Origin: CAVVAL01 sp963742725
GTDB taxonomy: Bacteria > Actinomycetota > Actinomycetes > Mycobacteriales > Cryptosporangiaceae
Direction of reading: 5' to 3'
DNA length: 64,000 nt
Assembly: GCA_963742725.1 (NCBI GenBank)
Contig: CAVUMX010000003.1
Location: forward strand, 992,001-1,056,000
Made by a program: the position numbers and the translations under genes. Below are positions 54,678-63,690 of the stretch, piece after piece. Each line of letters starts with the position of its first letter. Position 1 is the stretch's first letter. The notes under the pieces were generated by a model. The model was given only the letters and a program-made list of their open reading frames with translations. It did not search any database and was not told the origin of the DNA.

Positions 54678-57416
54678 CTACTGGCAGTGGATTCGGGCGT
54701 CACCCCACGAGGCGTGGTCGTTCTGCGTGCCGTCGTCGCCGTCGCTCACGCGCAGGGCCACCGTCCGGACGCCCGTGAGGTCCGCCGCGAGCGCGCGGGC
54801 CGGCGTCCGGACGCCCACCGGACCGCTCTCGGCCAGCACGACGCCGTCCCCGAGCACGGTGAACGCGACCGTGCCGCCCACGCGCTGCCGGGCGACGTCC
54901 AGCCCGGCCTCGTCGTCCACACCCACGTCGGCGGCGAACGCCGTGCACGCTCCGTCCAGGGCGAACGACACCTCGCCGGACGCGTGCGCGCCCAGCCCCT
55001 TCCCGTACGTCGCCTGGCGCACGGCGATACCGCGCCCGTCGCCCGCGGGCGCGCCGCCGTTGGTGCGGTCCCGTTCGACCGGCCCGTCGCCGTTGGTCGC
55101 CGACAGCCAGTCCCGGTCGCTGAGGTACGACCAGCCGGCGGGGAGCGGTCGCCAGGTGTGGACGGCGATCGTGCCCTCGCTCTCGAGCCGGGCGCCGTGG
55201 ACGAAGGCGGCGACGATCGGCACGTCCCGGTACCCGCCGGCGACGTCGGCCGGCGGCGTCACCACCCAGGTTCCCGTCAGCGACTGGCCCGCCCCGAGGT
55301 TCCCGGCCGTGACCGCAGGCCCGGCGACCGCCCATCCGGTCGGTACGCGCGGGTTCAACGTGACCGCGCTGACCGGCACCTCCGGGGTGAACGTCCCGGC
55401 CACCGTGAACGGCTCGCCCGGTTTCACAGACACTCTCCCCGGACGGACGGCGACAGCCGACCGCGGCACTCCGCTGACGGGCTGGTCACAGGTCGTCAGA
55501 CCGGTACGCCACCGGCAGGCGATGCCGGCGAACCCGCCGCCGGCGACCACGTTGACCGTGAACACGTCGCCGCCGCTCAGCACCTGTGCCGTCCGGACCA
55601 GCCCGTTCGGCCCGTCGCCGACCAGCTCGACGAGCCAGCGCCCGCGCGGCAGGTCCAGCGGGACGGGCGCGACCCGCGGCGCCCCGGAGTACCCGCCGCC
55701 TAGGAACCAGCGGTCGCCGCTGCGCCGCGCGAACACGGCGTGGTCGGCGGGGCGTCCGGCGAGCATCCGTGTCTCGTCCCACGCCGTCGGTACCTGGTCG
55801 AGGTACCGCTCGGCCTGCGGGCGCGAGGTGTACCCGTCGACCCGCCCGGCGTAGTTCTGCTGCCCGGACTCGAACAGGACGGACAGCGCCAGCTCGTGCG
55901 CGTCCGAGGTGGGGCGGTTCGGCCGGTGCCAGGCCATCGGCGTGTAGTCCATCGAGCCGGGGACGTTCCGGGTGAACGGCAGCGCCGTCAGGTGGCTGGT
56001 CGTGAGGTTGCTCGACTTCTCGCCGCCGTGGACGCCCTCCATCGTCATGACGTGCGGCCAGGTCCGGTGGATGCCGTGGGGGAGCGTCGAGCCGTGGAAG
56101 TTGACGGTCAGCCTGTGCGCGGCCGTCTCGGGCAGGATCTGGTCGTACCAGGCGAAGCGCTCCTGGGCGTCCGAGTCCATGAAGTCGATCTTCAGCCCGG
56201 CGGCGCCCCAGCGCTGGAACAACGCCAGCCGGGACGCGCGCTCCTCGGCCGTGTCCAGCTCGTTGAAGTGGATCCAGAGCAGGATCCTCACCTTGCGCGC
56301 GTTCGCGTACCGGATCAGCTCGGGGATCCAGCTCGTCGTCTCCCACGTGGGGTCGTAGTCCCAGTTCGGGTCGAAGTACCAGCCGGCGTCGACCAGCGCG
56401 TACGGCCATCCGTGCGCGGCGGCGTAGTCGACGTACCGCTTCTGCGTCGTCAGGCTCTGGCCCGCCTCGCGGCCGCCCGCGAGCCAGCTCCAGAACACCG
56501 CGCCCGGCCTGATCCAGGACGTGTCGCGGACCTGCGAGCGCGGCGCCAGGTCGTCCACCAGCGTCGACGTCGACACCGTGGCGAGATCGCCGACGATCGC
56601 GGTGCGCCACGGCGTGGCCAGCGGACCGGTCACGGTGACCTTCTCGTCCCACAGCCTCACGCGGTAGGCGCTGCCGTCCTTGACCAGGCGCCCACCCGAG
56701 TACCGGCCGTCCACATCGGACTCGGTGAGCAGGGCGTAGCTGCCGCCCGACTCGAACAGCGCCGGATGCATGTACTCGGCCGTCGCCGCCCCGCCGGCCG
56801 TGGTCTGGACGTACGGGTTCTCGTAGTCGCGCCGGTACAGGGCGAGCCAGGCCGGCGCGTCGGTGGGCAGGACGAACGCCGACGCCTCGCGCAGCACGTC
56901 GCCGTAGTCGCGGGGGAGCACGTACCGGTAGGCGATGCCGTCGCGGGACGCCCGGACGACCACGTGGACCTGCGCGCCGCCGGTGCCGGCGAAGCGGTAC
57001 GTCGCCTCGCGGAAGGTGGCCGTGCGGTCCAGGCGCTTGCCGACGGTCGTCCGGTAGCGGTCGACGATCCAGCGGTCGCTACGGCCCCGGAACGTGAGGC
57101 CCGTCGACAGATCGACCTGGTCCGTGACGATGCCGAGCGGGGACGGTTCGACGACGGTCCGCCCGGCGCGCGAGATCGCGAGCGTGAGCGCGCCGGCCGC
57201 GTCGAGGCGGAGAGTCGCCGTCGGGCCGCTCTGGGCGCGCACGACCCACGCCCGGGCGGCCTTGCCGGTGCCCGCACCCGCGCTCGTGTCGGCGCCCGCG
57301 TTCGTGCCGGGGCCGGCCGCTGTGCCGGCCGCGCTCGCCCGGGTCGGGGCCGCGAGGGTGCCCGCGGCTAACAGGGCCGCCGTGCAGAGGGCCAGTGCGC
57401 GCCGCGCGACCGTCAT
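54678..57416 (-). CDS. Secreted GH97 glycosidase with NEW3 and NPCBM modules
   Basis: The protein has about 912 residues. A signal peptide and Gly/Ala/Thr-rich linker (to about 55) precede the GH97 N-domain (TLRLDAAGALTLAISRAGRT). The catalytic barrel has WPYALVDAGWYFDPNWDYD, ILLWIHFNE, GLKIDFMDSDAQERF with the candidate nucleophile Asp, and VMTMEGVHGGE. The GH97 C-domain, an NPCBM-associated NEW3 domain (about 660-750) and an NPCBM carbohydrate-binding domain (about 765-912, ending GDARIHCQ) follow. The Asp suggests the retaining alpha-galactosidase branch. GGAGG precedes ATG 57416. Codon 16 is TTA (57369-57371). Confidence 0.92.
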   Translation of the reverse strand: MTVARRALALCTAALLAAGTLAAPTRASAAGTAAGPGTNAGADTSAGAGTGKAARAWVVRAQSGPTATLRLDAAGALTLAISRAGRTVVEPSPLGIVTDQVDLSTGLTFRGRSDRWIVDRYRTTVGKRLDRTATFREATYRFAGTGGAQVHVVVRASRDGIAYRYVLPRDYGDVLREASAFVLPTDAPAWLALYRRDYENPYVQTTAGGAATAEYMHPALFESGGSYALLTESDVDGRYSGGRLVKDGSAYRVRLWDEKVTVTGPLATPWRTAIVGDLATVSTSTLVDDLAPRSQVRDTSWIRPGAVFWSWLAGGREAGQSLTTQKRYVDYAAAHGWPYALVDAGWYFDPNWDYDPTWETTSWIPELIRYANARKVRILLWIHFNELDTAEERASRLALFQRWGAAGLKIDFMDSDAQERFAWYDQILPETAAHRLTVNFHGSTLPHGIHRTWPHVMTMEGVHGGEKSSNLTTSHLTALPFTRNVPGSMDYTPMAWHRPNRPTSDAHELALSVLFESGQQNYAGRVDGYTSRPQAERYLDQVPTAWDETRMLAGRPADHAVFARRSGDRWFLGGGYSGAPRVAPVPLDLPRGRWLVELVGDGPNGLVRTAQVLSGGDVFTVNVVAGGGFAGIACRWRTGLTTCDQPVSGVPRSAVAVRPGRVSVKPGEPFTVAGTFTPEVPVSAVTLNPRVPTGWAVAGPAVTAGNLGAGQSLTGTWVVTPPADVAGGYRDVPIVAAFVHGARLESEGTIAVHTWRPLPAGWSYLSDRDWLSATNGDGPVERDRTNGGAPAGDGRGIAVRQATYGKGLGAHASGEVSFALDGACTAFAADVGVDDEAGLDVARQRVGGTVAFTVLGDGVVLAESGPVGVRTPARALAADLTGVRTVALRVSDGDDGTQNDHASWGDARIHCQ

Positions 57417-57430
57417 CGAAACCTCCACCG

Positions 57431-57445
57431 AGAGATCGGATCTCT
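57431..57445. promoter_or_regulatory. 15-nt palindrome just upstream of the GH97 gene
   Basis: AGAGATCGGATCTCT is a perfect palindrome around one central base, only 14 nt from the GH97 start and next to its ribosome site. It could be an operator or a small 5'-leader hairpin. No known regulator is assigned. Confidence 0.4.
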
Positions 57446-57613
57446 ACCCTGGCAGATCGGGAGGATTCCTGTCGAGGTCGGGCCAATCGCCGCACTACAT
57501 CGGATCTCCGGGTGGCATCCGCACGGGCCAGCTCCGGTGTGTAGGGGAGGTCCTACTACCTGCCACGGGCGCGCGGGCGAAGCCTTGCTCACCACATCGA
57601 CGAAGGAGTGGTT

Positions 57614-58858
57614 ATGCCCCGTCCACGTGCAGCAAGGTGCGCCGCGATCGCGCTGGTGACGGTCCTCGGACTGGTGAGCGCCGCGTGCGCCGAGCAGCCG
57701 ACGGACCCGACGTCCGTCGCCGGCGCGCCGGACATCGCGGCGAAGAAGGCGACCGGGACGCCGATCACGATCGGCTTCCTCAACAACGAGGGCGGTGCGT
57801 TCTCGGTCCCGGAGCTGCGGGTCGGCAACGAGGTCGCCACCGACTACCTCAACAACACGCTCGGCGGCGTCAACGGACGGCCGCTCACCGTCGTGCGGTG
57901 CGCCTCGGACGGATCGCCCGAGAAGTCGATCGACTGCGCGAACAAGCTGGTGGAGGCCAAGGTCGCCGCCGTGCTCGTCGGCGTGGACCTCGGCGCCGAC
58001 GCGGCGCTCCCGATCCTGGCGGCGGCCAAGATCCCGTTCGTCGGCCACGTCCAGTTCGGTCCGAAGCAGATGTTCGACCCCAACGCCTACTTCTTCGGCG
58101 CCGCCGCGCTCGCCTACGGGGCCGCCGCGCTGAAGTTCTACGCCGACCAGGACGTGAAGTCGATCCGGTGGTTCCTCCCGGACGTGCCGACCAGCCACTC
58201 CTTCACCGACACCGCTCTCAAGCCGATCGCCGGCAAGCTGGGCATCGACTACAAGACCGTCTACTACCCGGCGGCGTCCCCGAACTGGTCCGTGCTCGCG
58301 GCCACCGTGGCCGCCGACCGGCCCGACGCGACCGGCAGCATCGCCGCGACCGACGCCCAGTGCGTCTCGCTGGTGCGGGCCCTGCGCGGCGTGGCGTACC
58401 GCGGCCGGATCCTCGCCGCGTCCTGCGCCGACCTGCACCGCACCCTCGGCGCCCAGGCCGTCGGCGTCGACATCGACCTCGACCACTGGAACCAGGGCGA
58501 CCCCGCGTCGGCGCCGCCCGCGAAGCAGCAGGAGATCGCGGCCTACGTCAAGGCGATGACCGCCGCCGGCAAGGTCAAGCAGGCGCCCGGCAACGCCGTC
58601 ATCACCTTCGCCGACACGCTCACGCTCGCCAAGGTGCTCGCCACCGTCGCCGGCCCGGTGGACGGCCCCTCGACAGCTGCCGCGCTGCGCGCCACCAAGG
58701 GCCTCGACAGCTTCCTCGGACCGCAGATCACCTGCGACCACGCGTGGCAGGGCAACTCGGCGTGCAGCACCGGCCTGCTGTTCTACCGGTACGAGCGCGA
58801 CGGCTCGCTCAAGGCCTCCACGGCCAACTTCCTCGACATCTCGAAGCTCACCTCGTGA
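57614..58858 (+). CDS. Branched-chain-amino-acid-type ABC transporter binding lipoprotein
   Basis: The protein has about 414 residues. Lipobox LVSAAC puts the acylated Cys near residue 25. The type I periplasmic fold shows ITIGFLNNEGGAFSVPELRV, a substrate-contacting AALAYGAAALKFYADQ region and ITFADTLTLAKVLATV. Relatives take up amino acids, amides, urea or aromatic acids, so the ligand is open. AAGGA precedes ATG 57614, and a GTG two codons earlier is possible. It leads the cassette with the fused permease. Confidence 0.9.
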   Translation: MPRPRAARCAAIALVTVLGLVSAACAEQPTDPTSVAGAPDIAAKKATGTPITIGFLNNEGGAFSVPELRVGNEVATDYLNNTLGGVNGRPLTVVRCASDGSPEKSIDCANKLVEAKVAAVLVGVDLGADAALPILAAAKIPFVGHVQFGPKQMFDPNAYFFGAAALAYGAAALKFYADQDVKSIRWFLPDVPTSHSFTDTALKPIAGKLGIDYKTVYYPAASPNWSVLAATVAADRPDATGSIAATDAQCVSLVRALRGVAYRGRILAASCADLHRTLGAQAVGVDIDLDHWNQGDPASAPPAKQQEIAAYVKAMTAAGKVKQAPGNAVITFADTLTLAKVLATVAGPVDGPSTAAALRATKGLDSFLGPQITCDHAWQGNSACSTGLLFYRYERDGSLKASTANFLDISKLTS

Positions 58859-58934
58859 CCAAGGACCCCGCCCACTTCCTTCGCTCCGCTCCCCGCTCCT
58901 TCGTCGCTGCGATGCTCACTCCGGAGGCGGGATC

Positions 58935-60881
58935 GTGAACGAGGTCCTGCTGTTCTTCGTCGTCGGGCTCGGGGCCGGCGCCGCGTACGCCGCCGTCGGC
59001 ATGGCGCTCGTCACCACGTACCGGGGCACCGGGGTTCTCAACATCGCCCAGGGCGCCATGGCGATGTGGGCGGCGTTCGTCTACGACGAGCTGCGCACCA
59101 CCGGCGACCTCGTCGCGCCGATCGGCCGCCTCGACCTCGGGACGAGCGTGGGCGTCGGGCCCGCGCTCGCCATCGCCCTCACCTCCGTCGCCGGGCTCGG
59201 ACTGCTCGCCCACGTCCTCGTGTTCCGGCCGCTGCGCGGCGCGCCGGTACTCGCCCGGGTCGTCGCGTCCGTCGGGCTCACGATCGTGCTGGAAGCGCTC
59301 GTCGTCCTGCGGTTCGGGCCCGACCAGCGGGCCGTCATCCCGATCCTGTCCGGCGAGGAGGTGCGGATCGGCGCGCTGAGCTTCGCCCAGGACCGGATCT
59401 GGCTGGCACTCGCGGTGGCCGCGCTCGCCGCGCTGCTCTGGGCCTACGGCAAGTACACCCGCCTCGGACTCGCGACGCGCGGCGCCGCCGAGAACGAGAC
59501 CGGCGCCGTCGTCCTCGGCTACTCGCCGGACCGGCTGGCGGCCGCCACCTGGATCCTGTCGCCGGTGGTCGGCGGCGTCGTGGCGATCCTCGTGGCGCCC
59601 ACGTTCGGGCTCGACCCGATCACCTGGACGCTGCTCGTCGTCCCGGCGCTGGCGTGCGCGCTGATCGGGCGGCTCACGTCCGTGTGGGCGACCGCCGGCG
59701 CGGGCCTGCTGCTCGGCGGCTTCCAGGCCGAGGTGACCCTGCTGTCCACCCGGTCGTGGTGGCCGGAGTGGGCGAGCGTCGGCCTCGGCGAGTCGGTGCC
59801 GTTCCTGGTCATCGTCGTGGCGCTGTTCGTGTTCGGACGCCGGCTCCCCGGCCGCAGCGTCACGGTGACCATGCCGCTGCCGAAGGTCCTCCCTGCCGTG
59901 CCGCGACCCGCCGCCACGGTGGCGCTCGTGCTCGCCGGCATCCTCGCGGTCACGCTGACCAGCGGCAGCTACCGGTTCGGCGTGATCACGTCGATGATCT
60001 TCGCCCTCTTCGCGCTGTCGCTGGTCGTCCTCACGGGGTTCGTCGGGCAGATCTCCCTCGCACAGGCCGCGTTCGCCGGTGCCGCCGGGTTCGCGCTGTC
60101 CAAGATCGGATCGGCCCTGCCGTTCCCGATCTCGACGCTGCTCGCGGCCCTGGCCGCCGCCGCGCTCGGCCTGCTCGTCGGCATCCCGGCGCTGCGGATC
60201 CGGGGCGCGCAGCTCGCCGTGGTGACCCTCGCCGCCGGGGTCGCGATCGAACAGTTCGTGTTCCGGAACCCGAACCTGTCCTCGGTGGACGGGAACGCCG
60301 TACCGAGCCCGTCGCTGTTCGGGTTCGACCTCGGCATCCGCCAGGGCACCGACATCGCCCGCTGGCAGTTCGGCGTGTTCGTCCTGGTCGTCCTCACCCT
60401 GGCGGCGCTGGCGGTCGCCAACCTGAGCCGCAGCGCGACCGGCAGGTCCCTGCTCGCCGTGCGGTCCAACGAGCGGGCGGCGGCCTCGCTCGGCGTGGAC
60501 GTCGCGGCCGCGAAGCTCACCGCTTTCGTGCTGTCGTCGTTCCTCGCCGGGCTCGGCGGCGCGCTCATCGGGTACAGCCGGGGGCAGCTGTCGGCCGACT
60601 CGTTCGGGGTGTTCGTCAGCCTCAGCCTGCTCGCGTTCGCCTACCTCGGCGGGATCACCAGCATCGGCGGCGCGCTGGTCGCCGGCGTCCTGGCACCGCT
60701 CGGCATCGGGTACGTCCTGCTGGACCGGCACGCCGACCTCGGCGCGTACTACCTGCTGATCTCCGGCGTGCTGCTCGTCGTCACCGCCATCGCCAACCAG
60801 CGCGGGATCGCCGGCCAGACCAGGGAACAGGTCGCCGCGCTGCGGCAACACCTGGCCGCGCGCCGAACCGTGCCGGTGTAG
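58935..60881 (+). CDS. Fused LivH-LivM branched-chain-type ABC permease
   Basis: The protein has 648 residues. The first half (1-295) is a LivH permease (YAAVGMALVTTYRGTGVLNI), and after a linker of about 30 residues the second half (325-640) is LivM (FALFALSLVVLTGFVGQISL, then LRIRGAQLAVVTLAAGVAIE). Both channel halves are in one chain. GTG 58935 follows GGAGG by 7 nt. The 76 nt between it and the lipoprotein gene hold nothing. LivG and LivF ATPase genes are absent from the window, so they must be encoded elsewhere. Confidence 0.93.
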   Translation: MNEVLLFFVVGLGAGAAYAAVGMALVTTYRGTGVLNIAQGAMAMWAAFVYDELRTTGDLVAPIGRLDLGTSVGVGPALAIALTSVAGLGLLAHVLVFRPLRGAPVLARVVASVGLTIVLEALVVLRFGPDQRAVIPILSGEEVRIGALSFAQDRIWLALAVAALAALLWAYGKYTRLGLATRGAAENETGAVVLGYSPDRLAAATWILSPVVGGVVAILVAPTFGLDPITWTLLVVPALACALIGRLTSVWATAGAGLLLGGFQAEVTLLSTRSWWPEWASVGLGESVPFLVIVVALFVFGRRLPGRSVTVTMPLPKVLPAVPRPAATVALVLAGILAVTLTSGSYRFGVITSMIFALFALSLVVLTGFVGQISLAQAAFAGAAGFALSKIGSALPFPISTLLAALAAAALGLLVGIPALRIRGAQLAVVTLAAGVAIEQFVFRNPNLSSVDGNAVPSPSLFGFDLGIRQGTDIARWQFGVFVLVVLTLAALAVANLSRSATGRSLLAVRSNERAAASLGVDVAAAKLTAFVLSSFLAGLGGALIGYSRGQLSADSFGVFVSLSLLAFAYLGGITSIGGALVAGVLAPLGIGYVLLDRHADLGAYYLLISGVLLVVTAIANQRGIAGQTREQVAALRQHLAARRTVPV

Positions 60882-60958
60882 GGCGCCCCCGACTTACCGC
60901 ACGACCGTCCGGGCGGGAGCGTCTACGGCAGAGCCACAGCGAGAGAGGACGACGGGGT

Positions 60959-61411
60959 ATGCGCACCTTCACCGGGATCGACGAGCTTCGGGCGGCAACC
61001 GGCCAGCACCTCGGCCACAGCGGCTGGCGGGTCGTCGACCAGCACCAGGTCGACCAGTTCGCCGAGGTCACCGGCGACCACCAGTGGATCCACACGGATC
61101 CGGCGCGGGCGGCGGCGGGCCCCTTCGGCGGCACGATCGCCCACGGGTACCTCACGCTCTCGATGGTCGTCGCCCTCAGCGCCGAGATCTACCGGATCGA
61201 GGGCGTGTCGATGGGCGTCAACTACGGGCTCGACAAGGTGCGCTTCCCCGCGCCGCTGCGGGTCGGGTCGCGGCTCCGCGCGGGTGCGGAGCTGCGCGAC
61301 GTCCAGGACGTGCAGGGTGGCGTCCAGCTCCTCGCCCGGGTCACGGTCGAGGCCGAGGGCCAGGCCAAGCCCGTGTGCGTCGCCGACGCGCTGAGCCGGA
61401 TCTACGCGTGA
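60959..61411 (+). CDS. MaoC-family hydratase (R-specific enoyl-CoA hydratase type)
   Basis: A 150-residue single hot-dog domain. The hydratase-2 motif is FAEVTGDHQWIHTDPARA, with catalytic Asp and His, followed by GPFGGTIAHGYLTLSM and VNYGLDKVRFPAPLRVG. It hydrates trans-2-enoyl-CoA, or dehydrates the reverse. The gene overlaps the F420 reductase start (GTGA). Placement after an amino-acid-type transporter suggests acyl-CoA catabolism of an imported compound. Confidence 0.92.
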   Translation: MRTFTGIDELRAATGQHLGHSGWRVVDQHQVDQFAEVTGDHQWIHTDPARAAAGPFGGTIAHGYLTLSMVVALSAEIYRIEGVSMGVNYGLDKVRFPAPLRVGSRLRAGAELRDVQDVQGGVQLLARVTVEAEGQAKPVCVADALSRIYA

Positions 61412-62127
61412 CGCACACCATCGGGGTGATCGGCGGGACCGGACCGCAGGGCCGCGGCCTGGCGTACCGGTTCGCCCTCGCCGGGCACGCCGTCACGCTC
61501 GGGTCCCGGTCGGCAGGGCGCGCCACCGCCGCCGCGGACGCGGTGAACGCCCGCCTGGCCGGAGCCGGCGCTGGTCAGGCCGGCGCTGTCCGGGGCGCTG
61601 CCGCCCGGGGCGCCGTTGTTCGAGGGGGTGTTGTTCGGGGGGCTGGCAACGCGCGTGCCGCCGAGGAGAGCGACCTCGTGGTGCTGGCGATCCCGTGGGA
61701 CGGGCACGCCGACACCGTGACCGCCCTGCGTGACCCCCTCGCGGGCAAGGTCGTGGTCAGTTGCGTCAACCCGCTCGGCTTCGACCGCCACGGCCCGTTC
61801 GGGCTGGACGTGCCGGAGGGCAGCGCCGCCGAGCAGGCCGCGCTGCTGCTGCCGGACAGCCGCGTGGTCGGCGCGTTCCACCACCTCTCGGCGGACGCGC
61901 TGCTCACCGGCTGTCTCGACCACGAGGACATCCTGGTCTGCGGCGACGACGCCGACGCCAAACGGATCGTCGTCGACCTGTCCAGGGCCGTGACCGGCCG
62001 CCCCGGCGTCGACGTGGGCGCGCTGCGCCTGGCGCGGCTGCTGGAGCCGTTCACCGCCGTCCTCATCTCGGTCAACCGGCGGTACGGGGCCCGTTCGGGC
62101 ATCGCCGTGACCGGCCTCCCTGCCTGA
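61408..62127 (+). CDS. npdG: NADPH:F420 oxidoreductase (NpdG/Fno family)
   Basis: The protein has 239 residues. Its Rossmann start VTHTIGVIGGTGPQGRGLAY is followed by GHAVTLGSRSAGRA (NADPH 2'-phosphate site) and LVVLAIPWDGHADTV, then VVSCVNPLGFD and VVGAFHHLSADALL. It exchanges hydride between NADPH and the deazaflavin F420. Residues about 51-84, between strands 2 and 3, hold an unusual low-complexity insert (AGAGAGQAGAV, VVRGGVVRGAG) not typical of the family. It is coupled to the MaoC gene. The GTG start is fixed by the overlap. Confidence 0.93.
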   Translation: MTHTIGVIGGTGPQGRGLAYRFALAGHAVTLGSRSAGRATAAADAVNARLAGAGAGQAGAVRGAAARGAVVRGGVVRGAGNARAAEESDLVVLAIPWDGHADTVTALRDPLAGKVVVSCVNPLGFDRHGPFGLDVPEGSAAEQAALLLPDSRVVGAFHHLSADALLTGCLDHEDILVCGDDADAKRIVVDLSRAVTGRPGVDVGALRLARLLEPFTAVLISVNRRYGARSGIAVTGLPA

Positions 62128-62152
62128 CACCGTCTGAGAAAGGGCGACCCCC

Positions 62153-63685
62153 ATGAGCCTGCACCTCAAGCCCGGCACGACCTGGACCGAGACCTACGCC
62201 CGCTGCGTGACCGCCGCGCCCGAGGCATTCCACGGCGACCGCGTGCTGAACCTGTGGGGCGGACGGTGGCACCGCGACGGCGTGCCCGCGCCGGCCTCGT
62301 CCCCCGTCGACGGGACGGAGATCGCCGGCCCGCCGTTCCTGACCGCGCGGGAGGCGGTCGCCGTCGTGGCGGCCAGCGCGGACGAGCACCGGCGCTGGCG
62401 CGACGTCCCCCTCGTCGAACGCCAGCGCCGGGTCACCGCCGCGCTCGACGCGATGACCGAGCACCGTGAGCTGCTGGCGTTGCTGCTGGTCTGGGAGATC
62501 GGCAAGCCGTGGCGTCTCGCGCTGGCCGACGTCGACCGGTGCCTCGACGGCGTCCGCTGGTACGTCGAGGAGATCGACCGGATGACCGACGGCCGGACGC
62601 CGCTCGCCGGCCCGGTGAGCAACATCGCGAGCTGGAACTACCCGATGAGCGTCCTCGTGCACGCGATGCTCGTCCAGGTACTCGCCGGCAACGCGGCCAT
62701 CGCCAAGACGCCGACCGACGGCGGAGTCGCGTGCCTCACGCTGGCCTGCGCGCTGGCCGCGCGCGAGGGGCTGCCGATCAGCCTGGTCAGCGGGGCGGGT
62801 TCGGAACTCGGTCCGGTGCTCGTCGGCTCGGACGAGGTCGCCTGCGTGTCGTTCATCGGCGGGCGCGAAGCCGGCAGCCGGGTCGAGCAGCTGGTCAATC
62901 CCGGGAAGCGGCACATGCTGGAGCAGGAGGGTCTGAACTGCTGGGGCGTCTGGGACTTCAGCGACTGGGACGGCCTCGCCGCGCACCTCCGCAAGGGGTT
63001 CGAGTACGGCAAGCAGCGGTGCACCGCCTATCCGCGCTACGTCGTCCAGCGGTCGCTGTTCGACCAGTTCCTCGCCGCGTACCTGCCGGTGCTCGACGGG
63101 CTGCGGTTCGGCCATCCGCTCGCCGTGGCGAACGCCGACGACCCGCTGCCCGAGCTGGACTTCGGTCCGCTCATCAACGCGGGCAAAGCGAAGGACCTCG
63201 GTGGGGCCGTCGCCGAGGCGATCGACAAGGGCGGCATCCCGCTGCGGCGCGGAGACCTGGGCGCCGGGCGGTTCCTCGACGGGCAGGACACCTCCGCATA
63301 CCTGGCGCCGGCCGCGATCCTCTCCCCGCCGCCGTCGTCGGTGCTGTTCCACGCCGAGCCGTTCGGGCCGGTAGACACGATCGTCCTCGTCGACACCGAG
63401 GCGGAGTTGCTCGCCCAGATGAACGCGAGCAACGGGGCACTCGTCGCCTCGCTCGCCACCGACGACGGCGCGGCCGCGGCGCGGCTCTCCCGTGAGCTGC
63501 AGGCGTTCAAGGTCGGCGTCAACAAGCCGCGCTCCCGCGGCGACAAGGACGAGGTGTTCGGCGGCAAGGGCGCGTCCTGGCGCGGCGCGTTCGTCGGCGG
63601 GTCGTTGCTGGTCCGCGCGGTGACGGACGGTCCGGCCGGCGACCCGCTGCACGGCAACTTCCCGAGCTACACCCGGTACCTGTGA
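62153..63685 (+). CDS. NAD(P)-dependent aldehyde dehydrogenase, atypical active-site context
   Basis: The protein has 510 residues of the aldehyde dehydrogenase superfamily. It has IASWNYPMSVLVHAMLVQVL, the general-base Glu region LEQEGLNCWGVWDFSDW, the nucleophile Cys in YGKQRCTAYPRYVV (near 291) and the late LFHAEPFGPVDTIV. Instead of the usual GGK(N/S)P after the general base it has EGLNCWGVW, so it belongs to a divergent subgroup whose substrate I cannot name. GAAAGGG lies before ATG 62153. It is the last gene of the row with F420 reductase and MaoC. Confidence 0.88.
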   Translation: MSLHLKPGTTWTETYARCVTAAPEAFHGDRVLNLWGGRWHRDGVPAPASSPVDGTEIAGPPFLTAREAVAVVAASADEHRRWRDVPLVERQRRVTAALDAMTEHRELLALLLVWEIGKPWRLALADVDRCLDGVRWYVEEIDRMTDGRTPLAGPVSNIASWNYPMSVLVHAMLVQVLAGNAAIAKTPTDGGVACLTLACALAAREGLPISLVSGAGSELGPVLVGSDEVACVSFIGGREAGSRVEQLVNPGKRHMLEQEGLNCWGVWDFSDWDGLAAHLRKGFEYGKQRCTAYPRYVVQRSLFDQFLAAYLPVLDGLRFGHPLAVANADDPLPELDFGPLINAGKAKDLGGAVAEAIDKGGIPLRRGDLGAGRFLDGQDTSAYLAPAAILSPPPSSVLFHAEPFGPVDTIVLVDTEAELLAQMNASNGALVASLATDDGAAAARLSRELQAFKVGVNKPRSRGDKDEVFGGKGASWRGAFVGGSLLVRAVTDGPAGDPLHGNFPSYTRYL

Positions 63686-63690
63686 CGGCG

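Noticed and set aside
57541..57556. GTAGG/CCTAC inverted repeat upstream of the branched-chain-type binding protein as an operator
   Set aside because: The arms are only 5 bp, which is expected by chance in this sequence, and no known regulator matches.
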